Source: Chromatiaceae bacterium
GTDB lineage: Bacteria > Pseudomonadota > Gammaproteobacteria > Chromatiales > Chromatiaceae
Reading direction: 5' to 3'
Assembly (NCBI GenBank): GCA_025458165.1
Contig: JALOTB010000074.1
Coordinates: 1-38,896 of the forward strand
DNA length: 38,896 bases
Of this stretch, positions 1 to 6,823 are shown one piece after another (the stretch's first letter is position 1; every line of letters starts with the position of its first letter). The notes beneath the pieces are model-generated. The model did not search any database. It was given only the letters and a program-made list of their open reading frames with translations, and had not been told where the DNA came from. The position numbers were made by a program, and so were the translations under genes.

Positions 1-106
1 TTTGGGTCTGGGGACCATGGGGATGGGCTCCTGTGGGTGTGGAAAGAAACCATATTTTATCGACTAATCAGAGTGTTGTCCCTAACTTAATGGCATTGGA
101 AGCCAG

Positions 107-607
107 ATGTCGTCTCGCGCATTTGCGAAAATGGATCACAGCATCTTCCGGGCGTTGTGGAATTGGGCGAAACGGCGACACCCGAACAAGGGCCAGCGGT
201 GGATAAGGGAGCGGTATTTTCGCCAAGGAGGCACCCGCAGTTGGGTGTTTGCCTGCGGTGACGCGGTGCTCATGCGGCTGTCGGATCTTAGGATTCAACG
301 GCATGTCAAGATCGCCGCAAACGCGAACCCGCATGAACCGGAATGGGAAACCTACTTCGAGGACCGCCTGAAGGTCTCGATGTCGGCGACTCAGATGGGG
401 AAGCGGAAGCTGCAATGGCTGTGGAACCGGCAGGAAGGGCACTGCCCGCAGTGTGGACAAGCAATCTCCAAGGCGACCGGCTGGCATGTGCATCATGTCG
501 TGCCAAAGGCCCTCGGGGGGAGCGACAAGCCGCACAACCTGTCGCTGCTGCACCCGAACTGTCATCGGCAATTGCATTGCCTCGAGAGGAAGGCTACCGT
601 TCCATAG
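107..607 (+). pseudogene. Group II intron reverse transcriptase/maturase, C-terminal fragment with HNH endonuclease domain
   Basis: This is the C-terminal 166 residues of a group II intron-encoded protein; full-length relatives are usually over 400 residues. The opening segment (FRALWNWAKRRHPNKG) matches the maturase (domain X) end of such proteins. The last third is an HNH nuclease with a zinc-ribbon CPQCG, then WHVHHVVPKALGG and LLHPNCHRQLH, giving the His-Asn-His centre used for second-strand cleavage in retrohoming. A TAA at 83-85 closes the frame just upstream and no reverse transcriptase motifs precede it. The ATG at 107 is only the first in-frame methionine, not a convincing start. I read it as a decayed maturase in which only the HNH end is intact. 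Confidence 0.8.
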
Positions 608-636
608 GAAACCAACTATGGGATTCGAGGCCGCTT

Positions 637-711
637 GAGCCCGGTGCGGTGAAAGTCGCACGCCGGGTTCTTAGGGGGGGAGGGGGCCGCGAGGCCACCT
701 CCCTACCCGAC
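637..711 (+). ncRNA. Group II intron domains V and VI
   Basis: Bases 637-670 form the catalytic domain V hairpin. The outer stem pairs GAGCCCGG with CCGGGTTC, the inner stem pairs TGCG with CGCA, and the conserved GTGAAAGTCG core sits between. Length is exactly 34 nt, as in known domain V elements. Bases 671-711 form domain VI: GGGAGG pairs with CCTCCC around a GGCC-GCGA-GGCC tip, followed by ACCCGAC with A705 in the usual branch-point position. This fixes the 3' splice site after C711. Confidence 0.85.
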
Positions 712-746
712 TGATGGCGTGGGTTCGATTCCCATCACCCGCTCCA
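712..746 (+). tRNA. 3' part of a tRNA-Gly gene directly after the intron
   Basis: After the predicted splice site come TGA (end of an anticodon stem) and a four-base variable loop TGGC. Next is a T arm with stem GTGGG/CCCAT (one G-U pair) around TTCGATT, acceptor strand CACCCGC, discriminator T and an encoded CCA at 744-746. This closely resembles the 3' part of gammaproteobacterial tRNA-Gly, probably the UCC isoacceptor. The 5' part, with D arm and anticodon, is not in the 711 bases before it and must lie beyond the intron or be missing. Identity as Gly rests on recall of the family sequence; the tRNA fold of the 3' part is seen directly. Confidence 0.75.
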
Positions 747-757
747 CTCCCTTTCCC

Positions 758-1066
758 ATGCGCCGCCTCTACCAAGCCCGCGACCGCATCGAGGCGCAGT
801 TCCTGTTGGACTTCCTCGACCACCACCTGATCACGGCGACGGTCCTCGGCGACTTCCTCTCGGGCGCGGCCGGCGGGCTGCCCGCCGACGTCTATCCCGC
901 CGTCTGGGTGCTCGACGACGAGGACCTCCCGCGGGCGGAAGAGCTCCTCGCGCGGTTCCTTGACCAGAACAGCGCGGGCATCTCGACCTGGATCTGCCCC
1001 GCCTGCGGCGAGTCGGTGGAAGCCGGTTTCGACCTGTGCTGGAATTGCGGGCACGCCCGGGAGTGA
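758..1066 (+). CDS. DUF2007-domain protein with C-terminal zinc ribbon
   Basis: A 102-residue protein. The N-terminal part (MRRLYQARDRIEAQFLLDFL and on to about residue 70) matches the DUF2007 family, sometimes called putative signal-transducing proteins, related to the PII fold. The C-terminus carries a CPACGES...LCWNCG zinc ribbon with two CxxC pairs. The ATG at 758 is chosen because the family begins with a short basic segment and an aromatic residue like this one, and because earlier in-frame codons lie inside the tRNA. The start is only 11 bases after the tRNA CCA, so it may be expressed with the tRNA transcript. The molecular function of the family is not established. Confidence 0.8.
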   Translation: MRRLYQARDRIEAQFLLDFLDHHLITATVLGDFLSGAAGGLPADVYPAVWVLDDEDLPRAEELLARFLDQNSAGISTWICPACGESVEAGFDLCWNCGHARE

Positions 1067-1135
1067 GCCTCCGGGCCGAAGCCGCGCCGCTCACCGCGGC
1101 GCCGCCCCCTCCGCCGCCGCGTCCGCACTCACCTT

Positions 1136-3370
1136 ATGTCCAAGCTGCTCAAGCCCCTTGCCGGCCTGTCGCTCCTGGCGGTCCTCGCCGTACTGGCGCT
1201 CCCCCTGCTGATTGACCCCAACGACTACCGCGACGAGATCGCGGCCCGCGTGGCCGCGGCCACCGGGCACGAGCTCACCATCGCGGGCGATCTCGGGCTG
1301 TCGCTGTTCCCGCGCCTCGGGCTCAGCGTCGGCGAGGCCAGCATCGCGAGCCCCCCGGGGTTTGGGGACGAGCCCATCCTCGGCGCGGCGCGCATCGAGC
1401 TCAGCGCCCGCCTGCTCCCCCTGCTGCAACGGCGCCTGGAGGTCGAGCGAGTCCGCATCGAGGGTCTGCGCGTCCACCTGATCCGCGACGCGGAGGGACG
1501 AACCAACTGGCAGCGTCTGCCGCCCGGTGCCCTGGCGGCGGGCGTCCTGGCCCCTGCGATCGCCCCGCCAGCAACCGAGGCCCTTGCCCAAGCACAGCCC
1601 TTGGCTCAAGCGGCCGCACCGCCCGCATCCGGCGGACCCGTCCCGCCAACTGGGCCAACGCCCGCGATGCCGTTCGTCCTCGAAGCGGTCGAGGTCGTCG
1701 ACGGCGAGGTGCTCTGGGACGACCGCCTGACCCGCCGCCGCCTCGCCCTGCGAGACCTGCGCATCGAAGCCGGCCCGGTGCGGCCTGGCACGCCGATGGA
1801 CCTGCGCCTGTCCGGCGCGACGAGCGACCTCGGCGCCGGGGCGCAGACCCTGGTGACCGGCCAGGCGCGGCTGCCGGTCGGCGCCCAGCCGATGCGGATC
1901 GAGGACATCGAGATCCAGGTCGACGTGAGCGGGGGGGCGCTCGGGGCGGGACGGGTCACGGCCGAGGCCCGCGCCGAGGCGACCCTCGACCTCGCGGCCG
2001 GAACCCTGCACGTCGCCGACCTCGATCTGCGCTCTGGCGACCTGCACCTCGCCGGCGAGATCGCGGGGCAAGGGCTCGATGCCGAGCCGGTGTTCACCGG
2101 GCGGCTCGCCCTCGCTGAGCTGGATCTCCGCACCTGGCTCCGGGAGCGGCAGATCGCGATTCCGCCAATGGCCGACCCCGGGACCCTAGGCCGCGTGGCC
2201 CTCACGACCGACTGGAGGCTGGCGGCGGGCCGGCTCGACGCCGACCCGGTCGAGCTGCGGCTCGATGAGACCCAGGTACGGGGCACGGCCGCGGTGCTGC
2301 CGGGGCTCACGCCCGGCTACCGCCTCGCACTGACCGCCGATCGTATCGACCTCGACCGCTACCTGCCGCCGCAGGCCGAGCCGACGACGGCCGGCTCCGT
2401 CCCCACCTCGGCCGAGACGGCCGAGGGCCCAGCGCCCGTCCCTGGCTGGTGGGCGGCCGTGGCGGCCGCACCCGCGACGCCTCCTGCCGTCGCCCAGCTC
2501 CAACCGCGCGCCGAGGCCCGCCAGCTCGACCTCGACGGCACCCTCAAGATCGACGAGCTGCGCCTAGCGCGCCTCGTCTTCGGCGCGGCCGACCTGCGGC
2601 TGGCGGCACAGGGCGGCCAGCTCCAGCTCGACAACCGCATCGGCCGATTCTACGAGGGCCGGCTAGAGGGGCGCATCGGGCTCGACCGACGCGACGCCCA
2701 GCCCGCCTGGACCCTCGCCCAGCGCGCCACCGGTGTCGCCGTCGCCCCCCTGCTCACCGACCTCACGGGCTCGGCCCAGCTCACCGGCAGCGGCGACGCC
2801 AGCGCCGACCTCAGCGCCCGCGGCGAGACCACGGACGCCCTGGTGCGCAGCGCCTCCGGGCGGCTCACGCTCGCGCTCCGCGACGGCCGGGTCCAGGGCG
2901 TCGACCTGGAGGGCCTCATCGCCGCCGCTCAGGCCCGGCTCGGACAGGGCGGCGGCCAAGGCACCGCAGAGCACACCCGGTTCAGCCAGCTCACCGCGAC
3001 CGCGACGGTCGACCAAGGCGTGCTGCATAACGAGGACCTGGTCGCCACCTCCGACCACCTGCGAGTGACCGGCCAGGGCCGCATCGACCTGCCCGCCGAG
3101 CGCCTCGATTACCGCTTCGAGCCCGTCTTCGTGAGGCCGCCCCAGGGTCGGGGCATCAAGGAGCTGGAAGGCATTCCAATCCCCGTCCGGCTGACCGGCA
3201 CCTTCGACCAGCCGGTCTGGAACGTCGACCTCGCCGCAGCCTTGCGCGCCGCCGGCCAGCGCCGCCTGGAACAGGAGCTGGGCAGTGAGGACGGGGCGCT
3301 CAAACGGCTCGAAGAGGGCACCGGAATCAAGGGGCTGGAGCAAGGGCTGCGGCGGCTCTTCCAGCGCTGA
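1136..3370 (+). CDS. AsmA family protein
   Basis: A 744-residue AsmA-like protein. It begins with a short basic stretch and one membrane anchor (about residues 8-26, GLSLLAVLAVLALPLLI), then the conserved DPNDYRDEIAARVAAATGHELTI region. The rest is a long repetitive beta-rich domain with Ala/Pro-rich linkers near residues 130-180 and 415-460. The C-terminal part (LRVTGQGRIDLPAERLDYRFEPV) is the typical AsmA C-terminal repeat. AsmA proteins sit in the inner membrane with the bulk in the periplasm and are now viewed as bridge-like lipid transporters between the membranes. No strong ribosome binding site is visible before the ATG. mutY follows after 12 bases, so the two are probably cotranscribed. 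Confidence 0.9.
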   Translation: MSKLLKPLAGLSLLAVLAVLALPLLIDPNDYRDEIAARVAAATGHELTIAGDLGLSLFPRLGLSVGEASIASPPGFGDEPILGAARIELSARLLPLLQRRLEVERVRIEGLRVHLIRDAEGRTNWQRLPPGALAAGVLAPAIAPPATEALAQAQPLAQAAAPPASGGPVPPTGPTPAMPFVLEAVEVVDGEVLWDDRLTRRRLALRDLRIEAGPVRPGTPMDLRLSGATSDLGAGAQTLVTGQARLPVGAQPMRIEDIEIQVDVSGGALGAGRVTAEARAEATLDLAAGTLHVADLDLRSGDLHLAGEIAGQGLDAEPVFTGRLALAELDLRTWLRERQIAIPPMADPGTLGRVALTTDWRLAAGRLDADPVELRLDETQVRGTAAVLPGLTPGYRLALTADRIDLDRYLPPQAEPTTAGSVPTSAETAEGPAPVPGWWAAVAAAPATPPAVAQLQPRAEARQLDLDGTLKIDELRLARLVFGAADLRLAAQGGQLQLDNRIGRFYEGRLEGRIGLDRRDAQPAWTLAQRATGVAVAPLLTDLTGSAQLTGSGDASADLSARGETTDALVRSASGRLTLALRDGRVQGVDLEGLIAAAQARLGQGGGQGTAEHTRFSQLTATATVDQGVLHNEDLVATSDHLRVTGQGRIDLPAERLDYRFEPVFVRPPQGRGIKELEGIPIPVRLTGTFDQPVWNVDLAAALRAAGQRRLEQELGSEDGALKRLEEGTGIKGLEQGLRRLFQR

Positions 3371-3382
3371 TCCGGCCAGGGC

Positions 3383-4447
3383 ATGGAGCCGCAGGACATC
3401 GCCCCGCGCCTGCTCGCCTGGCACGACGAGCACGGCCGCAAAGACCTGCCCTGGCAGCGCGAGCCCACGCCCTACCGGGTATGGGTCTCCGAGATCATGC
3501 TCCAGCAGACGCAGGTCGGCGTGGTCGTCCCCTACTTCGAGCGCTTCATCGCCCGCTTTCCAAGGTTGGCGAGCCTGGCGGAGGGCGAGCCCGACGAGGT
3601 CCTCGCGCTCTGGTCCGGCCTCGGCTACTACGCCCGGGCGCGCAACCTGCACGCCGCCGCGCGGGCGATCGTCCGCGACCACGGAGGACGCTTGCCGGAG
3701 GACATCGGCGAGCTGGAGGCCCTACCCGGCATCGGCCGCTCCACCGCCGGGGCAATCCTCTCGCTCGCGCTGGGTCAGCGCCACCCCATCCTCGACGGCA
3801 ACGTCAAGCGCGTGCTCGCGCGGGCCTTTGGCGTCGCAGGCTGGCCGGGCCGCTCGGCGGTCCTCACCCGGCTGTGGGGACTCTCCGAGGCCGCTACCCC
3901 GACCGAGCGCGTCGGCCAATACAACCAGGCGCTGATGGACCTTGGCGCGACGCTCTGCACCCGCTCCCGACCCGATTGCCCGCGCTGCCCCCTCGGCGAT
4001 GGCTGCGCCGCTCGTCTGATGGGTCAGCCCACCGCCTTTCCCGCCCCCAAGCCGGCGCGCGAGCGGCCGGCGCGCTCGACCTGGCTGTTGGTCGTCCGCA
4101 GCCCAGCCGGCGACATCCTGCTCGAGCGCCGGCCGCCGGCCGGGATCTGGGGTGGCCTGTGGAGCCTCCCGGAATGCGCACTCGACCGCGATCCGAGCCT
4201 CTGGTGTCGGGAGCGCCTCGGCGCCGAACCACTGCGGGTTGAAAAGCTCGCGCCCCGGCGTCATTCCTTCTCGCACTTTCACCTGGACATCCAACCCCTG
4301 CTGATCGACCTCGGCGCACCGGCCGACCGGGTCGCCGATGGAGACGCTATCCTTTGGTATCGGCCGGGCAGCGGGACACCGGGCGGAATCCCCGCGCCGA
4401 TCGAGCGCATCCTCGAAGAGATCCACGAACAAGGAGCCACCCAATGA
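3383..4447 (+). CDS. mutY: A/G-specific adenine DNA glycosylase MutY
   Basis: A 354-residue base-excision repair enzyme that removes adenine mispaired with 8-oxoguanine. The helix-hairpin-helix glycosylase domain fills residues 1-215. The catalytic Glu37 lies in [12 protein letters not shown], the hairpin in [11 protein letters not shown], and the catalytic Asp138 in [10 protein letters not shown]. The 4Fe-4S cluster ligands are Cys192, Cys199, Cys202 and Cys208 with C-x6-C-x2-C-x5-C spacing. The C-terminal part (about 225-350) is the NUDIX-like domain that recognises 8-oxoG, with WGGLWSLPE and [10 protein letters not shown]. All key residues are present. Its stop overlaps the yggX start (ATGA at 4444-4447), so translation of the two is coupled, as in many gammaproteobacteria. 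Confidence 0.97.
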   Translation: MEPQDIAPRLLAWHDEHGRKDLPWQREPTPYRVWVSEIMLQQTQVGVVVPYFERFIARFPRLASLAEGEPDEVLALWSGLGYYARARNLHAAARAIVRDHGGRLPEDIGELEALPGIGRSTAGAILSLALGQRHPILDGNVKRVLARAFGVAGWPGRSAVLTRLWGLSEAATPTERVGQYNQALMDLGATLCTRSRPDCPRCPLGDGCAARLMGQPTAFPAPKPARERPARSTWLLVVRSPAGDILLERRPPAGIWGGLWSLPECALDRDPSLWCRERLGAEPLRVEKLAPRRHSFSHFHLDIQPLLIDLGAPADRVADGDAILWYRPGSGTPGGIPAPIERILEEIHEQGATQ

Positions 4448-4713
4448 CCCGAATGGTCCACTGCATCAAGCTTGGCCGTGAGGCCGAGGGGCTAGAGCGT
4501 CAGCCCTACCCGGGCGAGCTCGGCAAGCGCGTCTTCGAGCAGGTCTCCAAGCAGGCCTGGGCCGACTGGCTCCGCCATCAGACCATGCTGATCAACGAAA
4601 ACCGCCTAAGCCCCATGGACCCCAAGTCGCGCAAGTTCCTCGAAGAGCAGATGGACAAGTACTTCTTCGGTGGGGGCGCCGATCTGCCGCCGGACTACGT
4701 CCCGCCGAAATAG
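4444..4713 (+). CDS. yggX: Probable Fe(II)-trafficking protein YggX
   Basis: An 89-residue cytosolic protein of the YggX family, implicated in iron handling and protection of iron-sulfur clusters from oxidative damage. Hallmarks are the start [17 protein letters not shown] with the single conserved cysteine, the [19 protein letters not shown] segment, the helical [16 protein letters not shown] core and the PEYVPP-like ending PDYVPPK. Length is normal for the family. The ATG overlaps the mutY stop by four bases. The pairing of MutY with YggX makes sense because MutY carries a 4Fe-4S cluster. Confidence 0.95.
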   Translation: MTRMVHCIKLGREAEGLERQPYPGELGKRVFEQVSKQAWADWLRHQTMLINENRLSPMDPKSRKFLEEQMDKYFFGGGADLPPDYVPPK

Positions 4714-4841
4714 GCCAGGGCGCGGTCACTCAGGAGACCCCGATCACTGGCCATCCTGGCCAATATCAGCACGCCGTCCGAGAGACGCGACGCTCGGACC
4801 GCTTCCCTAGCGTTTCCCTGACGACCCTCAGCGCCGAGCGC

Positions 4842-4870
4842 TTGACGCTCCCAGGCCACCTGGCTTTAAT
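4842..4870 (+). promoter_or_regulatory. Sigma70-type promoter of tRNA-Phe
   Basis: A TTGACG -35 element (4842-4847) and a TTTAAT -10 element (4865-4870) are separated by 17 bases, each one base from consensus. The following ACGCGC is the GC-rich discriminator typical of stringently controlled stable-RNA promoters. The mature tRNA begins about 42 bases after the expected start site. Confidence 0.75.
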
Positions 4871-4918
4871 ACGCGCTTCGCCGATCGCGGCCACCGCCTG
4901 GTGGCCGGCCAGCACCTC

Positions 4919-4994
<76 letters not shown>

Positions 4995-5000
4995 AGAAAC

Positions 5001-5029
5001 AAGGGGTTAGCTTACTAAGCTAGCCCCTT
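5001..5029 (+). terminator. Rho-independent terminator after tRNA-Phe
   Basis: A 13-bp stem (5001-5013 with 5017-5029, one G-U pair) closes a three-base loop and is followed by TTCATTTT. It lies seven bases after the tRNA CCA but inside the element, so the integrated element itself supplies the terminator of the host tRNA. Confidence 0.8.
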
Positions 5030-5037
5030 TTCATTTT

Positions 5038-5058
5038 CGGGGAACTCTGGGGGAACTT
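5038..5058 (+). repeat. Left-end copy of a 21-bp repeat, probable integrase arm site
   Basis: These 21 bases are identical to 26873-26893 near the other end, in the same orientation. Each copy contains two GGGGAAC units spaced 11 bases apart (here 5039-5045 and 5050-5056). Repeated short motifs flanking both att cores are what tyrosine integrases use as arm-type binding sites. The role is inferred; the repeat is seen. Confidence 0.65.
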
Positions 5059-5494
5059 TCGCTGGGGCTTCGCCAATCCGCCTTGCGGCTGCGATTGTGT
5101 ACCGCTGCCGCGGCTCCAAGGATGTAAGACACCCCTACTGGGCAAGGACTGGAGCGGCCCAGCGGCGGGGGGAGTTGCCCACCCTGCCCAGTGTTCTCGC
5201 GCTGTTCCCGTCGCTGTAACCGCATCACGCGTTGTCAGACGGCGTCGGGGCAAGAGGTGACGTCTGGTCGGCATAGAAGGAGCCCGACGTCTTAGGCAGG
5301 CGAGCGGTTGCCGACGAGCGGCCCCGTGTCGTTCTGCGTCCGTCGGGCGCTGTGGGCAGCAAGCAGAGCTGCCGGACGGGACGTCGCAGTCACCGGGTCC
5401 GCGGTGCCGAAGAGCCCCCGAACCACAAGCGAACTCGCTGAGCCGGCCTGCACCCCTGCCCGCGCGCGGCCTATCCGAGCGGCGGACACGGCTC
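5059..5494. other. Non-coding stretch at the left end of the element
   Basis: About 440 bases between the arm-site repeat and the end of the HEFFH-protein gene. Open frames here give Arg/Ser-rich translations without recognisable domains and are typical of GC-rich non-coding DNA. I see no RNA gene or further repeat. Confidence 0.5.
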
Positions 5495-6691
5495 CTATGC
5501 CGAAGGCGCGTCTCCGAAGAGCGAGAGCTGTGCCTTCGCCGCGCCCGACGAGGACTTGCGCTTCTTCTTGGCCTTCTCCTCGGCCTTCTTCTGCTGAACG
5601 TAGTGATCGATCGCTGTCGTGTTGTACGGCCAGAATAGCTGTGTGTATGCCTCGTTCGGCGCGGGCACCAGCAAGTTGAACTGCTTGACGTCCGCCTCAC
5701 TGCCCACCAGGTACGTCGGTATGTCAGGCTTCTGCGCCAGCGCGGTGAAGCCGTTCGGCATGAGATGCTTCGCCAGGCAGCTCAGAGGGGCCTGATCGAC
5801 CGCCTCCGGATCACCGACCATCTGCGCGAGCAGATGGGCGCCGCCTGGGACATAGGCGCCATCGATGTAGTAGCCGGCGTGCTGGTAGCCAGGCGGCTCG
5901 TATTGCCAGTGGAGCTTCAGCGCCTCCTGATAGCTCTTCACCACCGCCGTCTTGTAGCCGGTCTTGATCCGGCTGATGAAACTCAAGGCGTTATGCGCGT
6001 AGGCGTTGGCTAGAGCCTCCTCCAGGGGGGCATGAGGGTCGGGGAAGTATCTCTCGCGGACGTCTTGGTGGTAGCTCAGATAGGTGGCCTCGACATCGCC
6101 GCGCGCCGCCGCGAGGATCTCCAGGAAGGTGGCGGCGGACTCGGCAAGGTGGTGGAAGAACTCGTGGTTGAAGACCTCGAACAACACGAGGTGCATCAGA
6201 ATTTCGTTGGAGTACAGATTCAAACGCCCGGCCAGAGTCCGAAGTCGCTTGTGGTACTCCAGAAGCGGGCCCACCAAGAGGTAGATGCCCCACTGATCGA
6301 ACGGGGGAAAGTGGAAGGGCCGGTAGAAAGCCATCGCATCCGCGGGCAGTTTGGCCCAGTTCAGACTGCGCACAGCGGTTGCCGGGTCCTTCTCCGCTTG
6401 CCAGACAGCGATGTTGGTGACGCCCTGGGGGACCTTTCCGCTGTACTGATCCTTGATGGCCTTCATCTCCGGGGGGGTTCGCCGCTTGGTGCGGTGTCGC
6501 GAAGTCGGCTGAGCGATCGCGACCTGGGTCCCGTCGATCAACTGGGGATCGTCAAGATCCACGGCGGGAACATCCATCGAGCCGCCCAGCTGCACCAGCT
6601 CGCGCGAGGCAAGCCAGGAGAAGAGGGTCTCCATGCGCTCGTCGAGCGCCGGGATGCGGCCGAGTTCAGCGAGACTGAACGCCTGCTTCAT
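5495..6691 (-). CDS. Putative HExxH metalloprotease with a C-terminal beta-clamp-binding motif
   Basis: A 398-residue protein of no family I recognise. Residues 176-180 read HEFFH within FEVFNHEFFHHLAE, a zincin-type HExxH helix. A downstream EEALANAYAHN (from residue 224) offers a possible third zinc ligand. The C-terminus is Lys-rich (about 366-382) and then carries QLSLF at 388-392, followed by only six residues; QL(S/D)LF is the consensus pentapeptide for binding the bacterial sliding clamp. The ATG at 6691 is preferred over a TTG 25 codons upstream because the upstream codons give a Gly/Ala-rich tail, though the ribosome binding site is weak. It lies 132 bases after hsdR on the same strand, as the last gene of the defence block. 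Protease activity and clamp binding are inferences from motifs. Confidence 0.6.
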   Translation of the reverse strand: MKQAFSLAELGRIPALDERMETLFSWLASRELVQLGGSMDVPAVDLDDPQLIDGTQVAIAQPTSRHRTKRRTPPEMKAIKDQYSGKVPQGVTNIAVWQAEKDPATAVRSLNWAKLPADAMAFYRPFHFPPFDQWGIYLLVGPLLEYHKRLRTLAGRLNLYSNEILMHLVLFEVFNHEFFHHLAESAATFLEILAAARGDVEATYLSYHQDVRERYFPDPHAPLEEALANAYAHNALSFISRIKTGYKTAVVKSYQEALKLHWQYEPPGYQHAGYYIDGAYVPGGAHLLAQMVGDPEAVDQAPLSCLAKHLMPNGFTALAQKPDIPTYLVGSEADVKQFNLLVPAPNEAYTQLFWPYNTTAIDHYVQQKKAEEKAKKKRKSSSGAAKAQLSLFGDAPSA

Positions 6692-6823
6692 GTCTGCACC
6701 ACCGCATAATGGGGCCGCCGCTCCCTCCGCTGGCCCATCAAGAGAGGTCGAAGTCAGCGCTCCCAACAGCGAGCAGCCCGAGAGAACCGCCCTGTCGCCC
6801 GACGCCCCGGGCGTCCCCTCCGC

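Larger units (their letters stand above)
1..711 (+). mobile_element. 3' part of a group II intron (5' part outside window)
   Basis: This is the 3' end of a group II intron. Visible parts are a remnant of the intron-encoded maturase with HNH domain (107-607), a 34-nt domain V (637-670) and a domain VI hairpin with a likely branch-point A at 705, seven nucleotides from the predicted last intron base C711. The intron would end in AC, which fits the usual AY ending. The 5' half, including the exon-binding sites, lies before the window. Bases 1-105 do not read as the expected reverse transcriptase in any frame, so the intron probably carries an internal deletion. Splicing competence cannot be judged from this fragment. 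Confidence 0.8.
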
